32,533 nucleotides of DNA from Mesorhizobium silamurunense (GCF_014843825.1 NZ_JHQR01000203.1:1-32533), one strand, 5' to 3'. Positions 24,613 through 32,268 are shown, numbered from the stretch's first letter. Program-made: numbers and translations. The notes: a model not told the origin generated them from the letters alone.

Positions 24613-25341
24613 TCACACAGCCAGCCGGAAGTCCGCGCGCCAGCCGAGCTCGCTGACAACCTTGTCGGTCGTGATATGGCTGTTCGGCTCCGCGACATTG
24701 AAGGCACCTGGCGCACCGCGCTCGGCGGCGAGCAGCGCCGCATAAGCGGCGGCATCGACATGCAGCGCCGGATCGGCAGCGGTCTCCGCTCCGGTGCCGG
24801 GCCCATAGAGGTGCCCATAGCGCAGCACGATGCCGGTCATGGGCGAGGCTTCGAGAACTTGCCGTTCGAGCGCGATCACGCCGCCGACGCTGATGCCGCG
24901 GCCGCCCTCTGCGCCGCCGTCGAGCGGATCGGTTTCGGCATGCGGCTCAGGTCCGGGCGCATAGGCCCAGGCGATGCTTTGCGCGATCAATCGGCGCGCA
25001 CCGCCTGACTTCGCGGCCTCGACCAGGTTTCGGGTTCCCTCATCGCGGATACGCGCGTTCCCGGCGATCGCTTCGGCCATTTTTCCGGGATCGAGCCCGG
25101 CCGGCAGGTCGGTGAGTTGGTGGATGACGATCTCGGGCTTCGCCGACGCGACCGCCGCGCGCAGACCGCTGGCATCGAACACGTCGACCACCACCGGATC
25201 GGCGCCGAGCGCGCGAAGCTCCTCGGCCTTCGCGGCCCGACGCGTCGTCGCCGTCACCCGATGGCCGGCGTCCAGCAGTTGCGGGATCAGGCGGCGGCCA
25301 ATCGCGCCAGAACCACCGGCAAGAAAGATTCGATAGCCCAT
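24613..25341 (-). CDS. NAD(P)-dependent epimerase/reductase-like protein
   Basis: A 242-residue extended short-chain dehydrogenase of the atypical NAD(P)-binding type. The N-terminal Rossmann motif is GGSGAIG (9-15) in YRIFLAGGSGAIGRRLIPQL. DPVVVDVFD marks the second nucleotide-binding loop, and VIHQLTDL and RLIAQSIAWAYAPGPEP follow; the classical YxxxK is not clear. LRYGHLYGPGTG is typical of the epimerase group. Substrate unknown. The second in-frame ATG (25341) is chosen because GGAG lies 9 nt before it; the first (25356) has no clear ribosome site. The gene is divergent from a MarR regulator with a shared 47-62 bp control region, so it is the likely MarR target. Confidence 0.82.
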   Translation of the reverse strand: MGYRIFLAGGSGAIGRRLIPQLLDAGHRVTATTRRAAKAEELRALGADPVVVDVFDASGLRAAVASAKPEIVIHQLTDLPAGLDPGKMAEAIAGNARIRDEGTRNLVEAAKSGGARRLIAQSIAWAYAPGPEPHAETDPLDGGAEGGRGISVGGVIALERQVLEASPMTGIVLRYGHLYGPGTGAETAADPALHVDAAAYAALLAAERGAPGAFNVAEPNSHITTDKVVSELGWRADFRLAV

Positions 25342-25362
25342 CGTCTTCCGCTCCATCCTGCG

Positions 25363-25402
25363 ATAATATCAGAGTTCGAACAAAATATAAGAGCTCTGAT
25401 AT
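25363..25402. promoter_or_regulatory. Divergent promoter/operator between epimerase and marR genes
   Basis: ATATCAGAG (25366-25374) and CTCTGATAT (25394-25402) form a perfect 9-bp inverted repeat 19 bp apart. A -10-like TATAAG (25386-25391, + strand) lies between the arms and a -10-like TATTAT (- strand, 25363-25368) overlaps the left arm. The AGAGCTCT palindrome (25390-25397) overlaps the right arm. The right arm ends one base before the marR ATG, so that transcript would be almost leaderless. Confidence 0.6.
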
Positions 25403-25403
25403 C

Positions 25404-25880
25404 ATGCGCAAGCAGGAAATGCCGCCCGCAATTCCCGCTGCCGGCGAAGGCAAGCGCGGCGAGGAAGGCTATCTCGGCTACCTGCTGCGACAGGCGGCCG
25501 GTGCTTACAGGCTGCGGGTCGAGCGCGCGCTGGATGAATTCGGCGTCACGCAGCCGCAATTTGCGACGCTGACCATACTGTCGGCCTATCCCGGCATATC
25601 CAACGCCGACCTCGCCCGGCTCGCGGTGCTCACGCCGCAGACGGTGAGCGTAATCGTCGGCAATCTGGAAAGAGCAGGCTCCCTCGTCCGCAAGCCGCAT
25701 GCGGTGCACGGGCGCATCCAGCACCTCGACCTCAGCGACAGCGGACGCGCCTTGCTGAAGAAATGCCGCGAACGAGTGCAGAAGCTTGAACGCGAACTCA
25801 CCGCTGGACTTTCCGCCAACGAGGAGCGCGCCGTCCGCCGCTGGCTGGTCAGCGTCGCGATGGCGGGCGCGACTGGTTAG
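25404..25880 (+). CDS. MarR-family transcriptional regulator
   Basis: A 158-residue winged-helix repressor of the MarR family. The dimer helix covers GYLGYLLRQAAGAYRLRVERAL; the DNA-binding part is QFATLTILSAYPGISNADLARL followed by TPQTVSVIVGNLERAGSLVRK; the wing is GRIQHLDLSDSGRALL. The family usually represses a divergent gene and releases DNA on binding a small aromatic or electrophilic ligand. The ATG at 25404 has no ribosome site and sits just behind the operator arm; an ATG five codons downstream is an alternative. Its stop shares four bases with the stop of the opposite gene (25877-25880). Confidence 0.88.
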   Translation: MRKQEMPPAIPAAGEGKRGEEGYLGYLLRQAAGAYRLRVERALDEFGVTQPQFATLTILSAYPGISNADLARLAVLTPQTVSVIVGNLERAGSLVRKPHAVHGRIQHLDLSDSGRALLKKCRERVQKLERELTAGLSANEERAVRRWLVSVAMAGATG

Positions 25881-26176
25881 GTCGCAGTGCCCTCGCCCGC
25901 TTCATAAAGTGTGAGCTTCCGATCCCCGATGCCGAGCTCTGCCCAGCTTGCGCGCCATTCGGCGATGTGGCCCGACCTGAAGTGTGCGTCGAGCGCCGCG
26001 CGGTCCGTCCAGGCTTCCGAAACATGGATCGAGCAGGGATCGAGAACATCCTGCGCATAGGAATACTCAAGGCAGCCGGGTTCGGCGCGGCTGGCCGAGA
26101 TCATCCGCTCCATCGCCGGCCTGGCGTCGGCCAGCCTCTCGGGCGGTACCCGAATCGTGCCGATGATCAGGAGCAT
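25877..26176 (-). CDS. Antibiotic biosynthesis monooxygenase (ABM) domain protein
   Basis: A 99-residue single-domain protein with the ferredoxin-like ABM fold, related to quinol monooxygenase YgiN. Recognisable parts are MLLIIGTIRVPPERLADARP, EPGCLEYSYAQDVLDP, IHVSEAWTDRAALDAHF and HIAEW. Members oxidise quinols or other aromatics without cofactor. The ATG at 26176 has GCGAGGA 7 nt upstream; the frame extends 15 codons further but without family similarity. It converges on marR with a 4-bp overlap of the stop codons. It is the last gene of the accessory block; the 158-bp gap to flhA shows no other gene. Confidence 0.85.
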   Translation of the reverse strand: MLLIIGTIRVPPERLADARPAMERMISASRAEPGCLEYSYAQDVLDPCSIHVSEAWTDRAALDAHFRSGHIAEWRASWAELGIGDRKLTLYEAGEGTAT

Positions 26177-26334
26177 GCTCTTGTCCTCGCGATATCCCGG
26201 CGACCTTTGCCGCCCTTCCACGTCGCGCCGTCATCCGGACCCGGCAGTAGCCCTTCTCCCACCCTCGCGCAAGCTTGGCCGGTTACGGTCGGGGGCCTGC
26301 CTTTGCGCTGGGCAAGTCTGGATTCGAGGACGAC

Positions 26335-28422
26335 ATGGCGATCAGCGAAACAATCCCGTCCGGCGTGGTGGCCAAGAATGGCCGCGACGTCTTCTTCGCG
26401 CTCGGCATCGTCGTCATCCTGGCGGTGCTGTTTCTGCCGATCCCAGCCTTTCTCATCGATATCGGCCTTGCCTTCTCGATCGCGCTCTCGGTGCTGATCC
26501 TGATGGTCGCGCTGTGGATCCAGCGGCCCCTGGATTTCTCCTCCTTCCCGACCGTGCTGCTCATCGCCACCATGCTGCGGCTGTCGCTCAACATCGCCAC
26601 CACGCGCATGATCCTCTCGCACGGCAATGAGGGCACGCATGCCGCCGGCTACGTCATCTCGGGCTTCTCGAAGCTGGTGATGTCGAGCGACTTCGTCATC
26701 GGCCTGATCGTGTTCATGATCCTGATCGTGGTGAACTTCATCGTCATCACCAAGGGCGCAACCCGCATCGCCGAAGTCGGCGCGCGCTTCACGCTCGACG
26801 CCATCCCCGGCAAGCAGATGTCGATCGACGCCGACCTGTCCGCCGGCATGATCGACGAGAAGACGGCGCAGCTCCGCCGCCGTGAGCTGGAGGAAGAATC
26901 CTCCTTCTTCGGCTCCATGGACGGCGCCTCGAAATTCGTGCGCGGCGATGCCATTGCCGGCCTGATTATCACCGCCATCAACATCGTCGGCGGCATCGCC
27001 ATCGGCTATCTGCGCCACGGCATGGGCCTCGGCCAGGCGGCCGACGTCTTCATCAAGCTCTCGGTCGGCGACGGCCTCGTCACCCAGATCCCGGCGCTCA
27101 TCGTCTCGCTCGCCGCCGGCATGCTCGTCTCCAAGGGCGGCACCCGCGGCTCCGCCAACCAGGCGGTGTTCGGCCAGCTCGGCGCCCATCCGCGCGCGCT
27201 CTATGTCGCCGCCTCGCTGCTGGTCATCCTCGGTCTGATGCCCGGCCTGCCGCTGTTTCCGTTCTTTGCTCTCGCCGGCGCCATGGCCGGCCTCGGCTAC
27301 ATCATCCCGCTGCGCCACAACCGCGAGCTGGCCGCCGCGGAGGCCTTGAAGAACCAGGAGAAGGCGAACAAGGCCGAAGAGGAAAAGAACTCGGTCAAGG
27401 CATCTTTAGCCACCGCCGAGATCGAGCTTCTGATCGGCAAGCAGCTCTCGACCCGGCTGCTGGTGGCGCACCAGGAACTGGTGTTCCGCATGTCGAAGAT
27501 GCGCAAGAAATTCGCCCAGCAATACGGCTTCGTGGTGCCGGAGGTGCGCGTGGCCGACGACTTCGCCATCCCGCCGAAGAGCTATCAGATCAAGGTCCAC
27601 GGCACCGTCGTCGCCGAATATCAGATGCGCGTCGGTGAGGTCATGGTGCTGCTCGGCACGCGCGGCGTGCCCGATATCCCCGGCGAGGAGATTCGCGAGC
27701 CGGCCTTCGGCATGCGCGCCTATTCGGTGCTCGAGACTTTCGCCGAAGACCTGAAGCGCGAGAACTACACCTTCGCCGACAACATGTCGGTGCTGCTCAC
27801 CCACCTCTCCGAGGTCATCCGCAACAATCTGCCGCAACTTCTGTCCTACAAGGACATGAAGGCGCTGCTCGAGCGGCTGGACCCCGAATACCGCAAGCTC
27901 GCCGACGAGATCTGCACCTCGCACATCTCTTATCCGGGCCTGCAGGCGGTGCTGAAGCTCCTGCTTGCCGAGCGCGTTTCGATCCGCAACCTGCACCTGA
28001 TCATCGAGGCCATCGCCGAGATCGCGCCGCATGTGCGCCGCACCGAGCAGATCGTCGAGCATGTCCGCATCCGCATGGCGCAGCAGATCTGCGGCGACCT
28101 CTCCGAGGGCGGCATGCTCAAGGTGCTGCGCCTCGGCAACCGCTGGGACCTCGCCTTCCATCAGAGCCTCAAGCGCGACGCCAAAGGCGAGGTGCGCGAG
28201 TTCGACATCGACCCGCGCCAGCTCGAGGAGTTCGGCCAGGACGCCACCAAGGCGATCCGCAAGCATCTCGAGGCCGGCGAGCGCTTCGTGCTCGTCACCG
28301 CGCCGGACGCCCGCCCCTATGTGCGCATGATCATCGAGAGGCTCTTCACCACGCTCCCTGTGTTCAGCCACGTCGAGATCGCCAAGGGCGTCGAGATCAA
28401 GGTGCTCGGAACGATCTCGTGA
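26335..28422 (+). CDS. flhA: Flagellar export-gate protein FlhA
   Basis: FlhA is the large export-gate subunit that receives substrates in the cytoplasm. The ATG at 26335, with GAGGA just upstream, gives 695 residues, the usual family length; an upstream start 20 codons earlier has no support. The N-terminal half has about eight membrane helices. The FHIPEP signature is present (about 140-165: [20 protein letters not shown] followed by [10 protein letters not shown]). The C-terminal cytoplasmic half shows [36 protein letters not shown] and the closing [17 protein letters not shown]. fliR starts inside its stop codon (GTGA). It is cut off from fliQ by the accessory block, so it needs its own promoter. 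Confidence 0.97.
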   Translation: MAISETIPSGVVAKNGRDVFFALGIVVILAVLFLPIPAFLIDIGLAFSIALSVLILMVALWIQRPLDFSSFPTVLLIATMLRLSLNIATTRMILSHGNEGTHAAGYVISGFSKLVMSSDFVIGLIVFMILIVVNFIVITKGATRIAEVGARFTLDAIPGKQMSIDADLSAGMIDEKTAQLRRRELEEESSFFGSMDGASKFVRGDAIAGLIITAINIVGGIAIGYLRHGMGLGQAADVFIKLSVGDGLVTQIPALIVSLAAGMLVSKGGTRGSANQAVFGQLGAHPRALYVAASLLVILGLMPGLPLFPFFALAGAMAGLGYIIPLRHNRELAAAEALKNQEKANKAEEEKNSVKASLATAEIELLIGKQLSTRLLVAHQELVFRMSKMRKKFAQQYGFVVPEVRVADDFAIPPKSYQIKVHGTVVAEYQMRVGEVMVLLGTRGVPDIPGEEIREPAFGMRAYSVLETFAEDLKRENYTFADNMSVLLTHLSEVIRNNLPQLLSYKDMKALLERLDPEYRKLADEICTSHISYPGLQAVLKLLLAERVSIRNLHLIIEAIAEIAPHVRRTEQIVEHVRIRMAQQICGDLSEGGMLKVLRLGNRWDLAFHQSLKRDAKGEVREFDIDPRQLEEFGQDATKAIRKHLEAGERFVLVTAPDARPYVRMIIERLFTTLPVFSHVEIAKGVEIKVLGTIS

Positions 28423-29171
28423 ACGCGCTTTCGCAAGGCGTCGTCATCGCCGCCTTCCTTGCCTTCTGCCGCATCGGTGCCTGCTTCATGCTGATGCCCG
28501 GCCTGTCGAGCGCTCGCGTGCCGATCCAGGTCAGGCTGTTCGTGTCGGTCGCCGCCACCGGCGGCCTGCTCGCCTTTCTGTGGGATCGTATCTATCCTTT
28601 CGCCGACCCGCGCCCGCAGGTGCTGGCGCCGATGATCGTCTCCGAGCTTCTGGTCGGCGGGCTGATCGGCGCGATGACCAGGCTCTACATGGAAGCGCTG
28701 CGCTTCATGGGCTCGGCCATCGCCATGATGATCGGCTATGGCGGCTCGGGCGGGCCGGCAATCGAGGAGCCCGAGCCGCAGGCGGCGCTTGCCGCCATCA
28801 TCTCGTTCTCGGCGCTGCTCCTGCTTTTCGTCTTCGACTTCGATCATGAGATCGTGCGCGCGCTGGTCGCTTCCTACACGGTCGCCCCGGTCAACGTGTT
28901 CTTCAACCCGCAAGCGGCGCTCGTCGACGTCACCGACACGGTATCGGACGCCTTCTTCCTGGTGATACGCCTGGGCAGCCCCTTCGTCGCCTATGCAATC
29001 CTGGTTAATCTGACGATCGGCTTCGTCAACAAGCTGACGCCGCAGATCCCGGTCTATTTCATTTCGCTGCCCTTCGTCATCGCGGGCGGCCTGATCATCT
29101 TCTACTTCGCCATCGGCACCTTGCTGTCGCTGTTCGTCGACGGCTTTGTCGACCTCACGCTGGCGAGGTAG
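28419..29171 (+). CDS. fliR: Flagellar export-gate protein FliR
   Basis: FliR forms the export gate with FliP and FliQ in the inner membrane. The GTG start at 28419 overlaps the flhA stop by four bases and gives 250 residues with about six membrane helices. Typical parts are [20 protein letters not shown] at the N-terminus, [20 protein letters not shown], and [17 protein letters not shown] near the end, the family's most conserved segment. Translational coupling to flhA keeps the two gate proteins in step. Confidence 0.95.
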   Translation: MNALSQGVVIAAFLAFCRIGACFMLMPGLSSARVPIQVRLFVSVAATGGLLAFLWDRIYPFADPRPQVLAPMIVSELLVGGLIGAMTRLYMEALRFMGSAIAMMIGYGGSGGPAIEEPEPQAALAAIISFSALLLLFVFDFDHEIVRALVASYTVAPVNVFFNPQAALVDVTDTVSDAFFLVIRLGSPFVAYAILVNLTIGFVNKLTPQIPVYFISLPFVIAGGLIIFYFAIGTLLSLFVDGFVDLTLAR

Positions 29172-29175
29172 CTTG

Positions 29176-29559
29176 ATGACCTCGCGCAAGGATCGCCTGA
29201 AGAAGCTGGTCAAGGTGCAGGAGCAATTGAAGTCGCTTCACGAAACCCGTCATGCCGGCTTCCTCTCTGCGGCCACGGCGGCGGAATCGGAAGCGAAGGA
29301 ACTGATCGAGCACTTTGATATCGACAGCTCGCTGGCCGGCCTGTTCCCGGAACTCTACCATCGCCGCATCGCCAACGCGCTCGGTCGCCAGAAACAGAAC
29401 CTTGAAAGCGCCCAGCGGGAAGCGGCGCTGATTGCCGCCGCGACCGCGCGCACCAACATGGTCGAGCGCGCCTATAAGGACGTCCGCCGGCGCGACGAGC
29501 GCGAACGCTCCGACCGTGAGCGGTTGGACCTCATCGCCCAAAAGCGGGGACATGAGTAG
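29176..29559 (+). CDS. Small FliJ-like coiled-coil flagellar protein
   Basis: A 127-residue, highly charged helical protein with no membrane segment. It begins MTSRKDRLKKLVKVQEQLKS and ends with a basic/acidic coiled coil (YKDVRRRDERERSDRERLDL). The layout, two long helices and about 130-150 residues, is that of FliJ, the stalk protein of the export ATPase, but no diagnostic motif was seen, so the name is tentative. A conserved hypothetical gene also follows fliR in S. meliloti. The ATG at 29176 comes four bases after the fliR stop; the same frame is open a little upstream inside fliR. Confidence 0.6.
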   Translation: MTSRKDRLKKLVKVQEQLKSLHETRHAGFLSAATAAESEAKELIEHFDIDSSLAGLFPELYHRRIANALGRQKQNLESAQREAALIAAATARTNMVERAYKDVRRRDERERSDRERLDLIAQKRGHE

Positions 29560-29570
29560 CGGCGCGTCTG

Positions 29571-29609
29571 CCGCGACTTGTACCTGGAGGCTTCAGGTGC
29601 CAGTCGCGG
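29571..29609. terminator. Two-stem hairpin after the FliJ-like gene
   Basis: CCGCGACT (29571-29578) pairs with AGTCGCGG (29602-29609), and ACCTG (29582-29586) pairs with CAGGT (29594-29598) inside it. It starts 12 bp after the gene's stop and also covers the stop of the remnant gene on the other strand. There is no T-tract, so it could end transcription from either side or simply protect RNA ends. Confidence 0.5.
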
Positions 29610-29883
29610 TCGTGCCGACCGGCTTGGCGGCCCCGATCCGCTCCCAGTGCCTGCCGTTCCCCTGCGCCTGCCGGGCGAAATAGCTGTAGGGGGTGCTGGA
29701 CCAATCGCGGACCGAGTTGGTGAGGTTGTCGAGCACCAGGTCGCCCTCATTGGTGCGCACTGTCAGTACCGAGTGCCCATCGCCATGATAGCTTGCCACG
29801 GTCAACAGCAGCACCGGCCGCCATTCGATGGCGTCCGATAACGCCCACTCGCTCGATCTGGGCAGCATGAACAGCATCGGCAT
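29593..29883 (-). pseudogene. Remnant of a transglutaminase-like cysteine peptidase (BTLCP)
   Basis: This open stretch encodes RPVLLLTVASYHGDGHSVL, then TVRTNEGDLVLDNLTNSVRD and YSYFARQAQGNGRHWERIG. It matches the C-terminal half of bacterial transglutaminase-like cysteine peptidases (PF06035), including the catalytic His (His37 counted from the ATG at 29883) and Asp (Asp52). The N-terminal half with the catalytic Cys is absent: the frame is closed by TAA at 29932-29934, and no Cys motif appears in the neighbouring frames. It is therefore probably a decayed 3' fragment. It lies on the opposite strand to the flagellar genes and makes up most of the only stretch over 300 bp (29560-30121) that lacks an intact gene. 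Confidence 0.65.
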
Positions 29884-29992
29884 GGAGTCGGCCGCAGGCG
29901 GGAATCCTGCCTTCGATATCCCCGCGGCGGGTTATGGCCAGGGGATCTGGGACCATTGACGGCAACGTCGGCCGCCACGGTCGACATGCCAC

Positions 29993-30024
29993 TCCCAGGC
30001 GGCGGGCTCGCCCGCCGCCTGGGA
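29993..30024. terminator. Very stable 14-bp GC hairpin in the flgJ upstream spacer
   Basis: TCCCAGGCGGCGGG (29993-30006) pairs perfectly with 30011-30024 around a CTCG loop. It lies about 100 bp upstream of the rod-binding gene. There is no T-tract on either side, so it may be a barrier to readthrough from the FliJ-like gene or a mobile palindrome. Confidence 0.55.
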
Positions 30025-30121
30025 TCGCACCGCAATCTGCATTCCGCCTCCCCGCAAGCCTGCCACAAGCTTGTTGCGTCATTGTGCAACTGACAAAACC
30101 TGGCAAAAAGGCAGTGCTTTC

Positions 30122-30691
30122 TTGGCGATTTCACCTCCCAGCGACATCGTGATGGACGTCGCCCGCGCAGCGGAGCCGGGCGATGTCGAGGCCGCGCGGG
30201 CAGCACTCGGGAGGCGCGCCGGCGGTACCGCGGGGCCTTTTTCGATTGACCAGACCGCCTCCGTCGACGCCGGCTCGGTACTTTCGCGCGCCACGGCGGA
30301 CAAAGCCGAAGCGGCAAATCCGGCGAAAAAATTCCAGCGCTTCGAGGCGATGGTGCTGACGACCTTCATCCAGAACATGATGCCCAAGGACACCGAAGGC
30401 GTTTATGGCAAGGGGCTGGCCGGCGACATGTGGAAGTCACAGCTGGCTGAAAAGGTGGCCGATGTCATGGCCGCGCACGGCGGCATCGGCATCGCGAAAT
30501 CAATGCTTGCCGACCACTATCTGGACGGCAAGCGCAAGGTGTCGGTCGGGCCTGTTGGGGGCGGACCGGAGAAAGCCGATATCGACCAGCAGACCCGGCT
30601 TTCGACCTCGATGATCGAGGAGCTTGAGCGCAAGGCTGCCCGGTCGATGACCGGCGACGACACAACCATAAAAACGGACATCAAGATCTAG
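30122..30691 (+). CDS. flgJ: Rod-binding protein, FlgJ N-terminal type
   Basis: A 189-residue protein with the FlgJ rod-binding domain (Rod-binding, PF10135): FQRFEAMVLTTFIQNMMPKD, YGKGLAGDMWKSQLAEKVAD and GGIGIAKSMLADHY. It helps assemble the rod through the cell wall. It lacks the muramidase domain found in enterobacterial FlgJ, so wall cutting would fall to a separate enzyme such as the transglycosylase-like gene near 4766. The TTG at 30122 is chosen because related rhizobial proteins, as I recall, start with a conserved peptide like AISPPSDIV, which follows this codon, and AAAAAGG (30105-30111) lies 10 nt upstream. A later ATG at 30152 (or GTG 30149) would lose that peptide and has no ribosome site. 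Confidence 0.85.
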   Translation: MAISPPSDIVMDVARAAEPGDVEAARAALGRRAGGTAGPFSIDQTASVDAGSVLSRATADKAEAANPAKKFQRFEAMVLTTFIQNMMPKDTEGVYGKGLAGDMWKSQLAEKVADVMAAHGGIGIAKSMLADHYLDGKRKVSVGPVGGGPEKADIDQQTRLSTSMIEELERKAARSMTGDDTTIKTDIKI

Positions 30692-30699
30692 GGACTTAC

Positions 30700-31122
30700 A
30701 TGGCCGACCAAACGGACCTTACCAATCTGCCCGCACGGACCATCGCCACGGAAATGCCGACCGCGCCTGCTCGGCCCGGCAACCTCGCCGCCATCATCGG
30801 CCGCATCGAGGAAGCGGTGGACGAGGAAACGGCTGGTATCCGCAGCGGAACCGGCTACGACCTCAAGGCCTCGAATGCCCGCAAAAGCCGCTATCTCTAC
30901 GAACTGACCCGCGCGCTGAAGGGTGCCAACGAGATCGAGTTCCTCGAGCAGCATCGCGAGGGGTTGGCGCGGCTGCGCCAGAAGCTGGCGAAGAACGAAG
31001 CCGCTATCCTTGCTCATCTCAACGCCGTCAACGAGGTCGCCACGCTGCTGAAGAACGCCATCCAGCGTGCCGATGCCGACGGCACCTATTCGGCCGGCGA
31101 GTTCGGATACGCACGGGCTTGA
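30700..31122 (+). CDS. FlgN-like flagellar chaperone
   Basis: A 140-residue cytoplasmic, mainly helical protein. After a polar N-terminus of about 25 residues come IIGRIEEAVDEETAGIRSG, DLKASNARKSRYLYELTRAL and LARLRQKLAKNEAAILAHLN. This arrangement is that of FlgN-type chaperones for the junction proteins FlgK and FlgL; the middle motif is a stretch I associate with the alphaproteobacterial form. The link to FlgK/FlgL is an inference, although both are encoded in the same region. The ATG lies 8 bp after the flgJ stop with AGGGA before it, so it is co-transcribed with flgJ. Confidence 0.75.
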   Translation: MADQTDLTNLPARTIATEMPTAPARPGNLAAIIGRIEEAVDEETAGIRSGTGYDLKASNARKSRYLYELTRALKGANEIEFLEQHREGLARLRQKLAKNEAAILAHLNAVNEVATLLKNAIQRADADGTYSAGEFGYARA

Positions 31123-31153
31123 ATGGGATGACCACGGCGCAAGGAACGATCCG

Positions 31154-31675
31154 GTGATCAAGTTCATCGCCGCAGCGCTTTGGATCTGCGCCGTAACGCT
31201 CGGCGCGGTGTTCTATTCCTTCCAGGCGGCGGGCGAACGCGGCGTCGGCGAGCCGCCGAAGCCGATGCTGGGCGGTCTCGACTACGTCAAGACCGACATC
31301 ATTTCGGTGCCGCTCATCCGCGAAGCCAAGATCGACGGCTACTTCCTGACCAAGCTCGTCTACACAGTGGAACCGGATCAGATAAAGAAGCTGTCGATCC
31401 CGGCGCCGGCGATCATCACCGACCAGGTCTATTCCTACCTCTATTCCAATCCGCAGATCGATTTCACCAAGAAGGAGACGATCGATCTCGATGCTTTCCG
31501 CAAGGCCATCCGCGAAACTGTCAACGCCCGCGTCGGCGTCGAACTGGTGCATGACGTGCTGATCGACCAGGTCAACTTCCTGTCCAAGGACGAAATCCGC
31601 GACAATGCGATCCGCCGCCGCAAGAATGCCGGCGAGACGGCCCAGGAAATGACCAAGGCCTTCAAGCAGCATTGA
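31154..31675 (+). CDS. Single-pass membrane protein with FliL-like layout, function unknown
   Basis: A 173-residue protein that is not firmly recognised. It has one N-terminal membrane helix (about 3-22, FIAAALWICAVTLGAVFYSF) and an outer domain of alternating strands and helices: DIISVPLIREAKIDGYFLTK, IDLDAFRKAIRETVNARVGV, LVHDVLIDQVNFLSKDEIR. One anchor, a compact periplasmic domain and a C-terminal strand like DVLIDQVNF are reminiscent of FliL, the stator-associated protein, but the similarity is weak and FliL is usually encoded elsewhere in rhizobial clusters. GTG at 31154 is the start: AAGGA lies 8 nt upstream and no in-frame ATG fits. It follows the FlgN-like gene by 31 bp and is probably part of the same operon. 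Confidence 0.7.
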   Translation: MIKFIAAALWICAVTLGAVFYSFQAAGERGVGEPPKPMLGGLDYVKTDIISVPLIREAKIDGYFLTKLVYTVEPDQIKKLSIPAPAIITDQVYSYLYSNPQIDFTKKETIDLDAFRKAIRETVNARVGVELVHDVLIDQVNFLSKDEIRDNAIRRRKNAGETAQEMTKAFKQH

Positions 31676-31738
31676 TCGCGACGCGGTGTCTCCGCCGGGT
31701 CGGATGCCGCGCCCCCACCCATCCGCCAGCTGATGCGC

Positions 31739-31776
31739 CATGCCGCATGGTTACCACCATGCCGCATGGCTACCAC
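31739..31776 (+). repeat. 19-bp tandem direct repeat
   Basis: CATGCCGCATGGTTACCAC (31739-31757) is followed at once by the same sequence with one change (T to C at the 13th base, 31758-31776). Each copy has its own small palindrome CATGC-C-GCATG. The second copy abuts the palindrome at 31777. Confidence 0.9.
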
Positions 31777-31807
31777 GTTGACGTAAACGTCAACCCGAAG
31801 CTATATG
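31777..31807 (+). promoter_or_regulatory. Promoter with GTTGACGT-AA-ACGTCAAC operator before the SCP2-like gene
   Basis: GTTGACGT-AA-ACGTCAAC (31777-31794) is a perfect palindrome. Its left half contains a -35-like TTGACG (31778-31783), 18 bp before a -10-like TATATG (31802-31807). The sequence resembles the operator class bound by MerR-type regulators of acyl-CoA and branched-chain amino acid breakdown (LiuR type); this is from memory. The start codon of the SCP2-like gene lies about 97 bp downstream; the rest of the 228-bp gap shows no gene. Confidence 0.6.
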
Positions 31808-31903
31808 CGCCGGTGGCTGTCGCGGCGCTCCAGCGCGACGCGGCGCCTCGCCCAGCGGCCAAGGCCGGTGCGGGTCAAACGCAACCAAACGAGGAGAACC
31901 GCC

Positions 31904-32188
31904 ATGGGCGTTCAGGAGATTGCCGACAAGATCAAGTCGCGCGTGGCAAGCGCCGGCTTCGAGCACTCGGTCAAGTTCGACACCGGCAGCGACGGCGTCA
32001 TCGTCATCGACGGCGCGACGGTCTCGACCGCCGATGCGCCGACCGATTGCACGATCAAGCTCTCGCTCGACGATCTCGACTCGCTGATCGCCGGCGACCT
32101 CAACCCGACCATGGCTTTCATGGCCGGCAAGCTGAAGGTCGAGGGCGACATGACGGTCGCCATGGCGCTAAGCCAGTTGCTCGGCTGA
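31904..32188 (+). CDS. SCP2-like sterol/lipid-carrier domain protein
   Basis: A 94-residue single-domain protein with the SCP-2 fold. The ATG at 31904 has GAGGAG 7 nt upstream; the frame is open earlier but Arg-rich and unlike the family. Typical features are VKFDTGSDGVIVIDGATV, DCTIKLSLDDLDSLIAGDLN, and the C-terminal PTMAFMAGKLKVEGDMTVAM, which is the most recognisable part of bacterial SCP2 proteins. These bind fatty acyl groups or other lipids in the cytoplasm, with no proven enzyme activity. It ends 80 bp before the opposing acetyltransferase gene. Confidence 0.9.
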   Translation: MGVQEIADKIKSRVASAGFEHSVKFDTGSDGVIVIDGATVSTADAPTDCTIKLSLDDLDSLIAGDLNPTMAFMAGKLKVEGDMTVAMALSQLLG

Positions 32189-32212
32189 TCGACATCAAAG
32201 ACAGTCAACGAG

Positions 32213-32251
32213 CGATGCGGCGCCGCGTTTTGAGCGCGTGACGCCGCATCG
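32213..32251. terminator. Hairpin between converging SCP2 and GNAT genes
   Basis: CGATGCGGCG (32213-32222) pairs over 10 bp with 32242-32251; the loop has a small inner CGCG/CGCG stem. Its place between two converging genes suits a bidirectional terminator, though the T-tracts are poor. Confidence 0.55.
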
Positions 32252-32268
32252 GCGCTTCTTCGCCGGGT

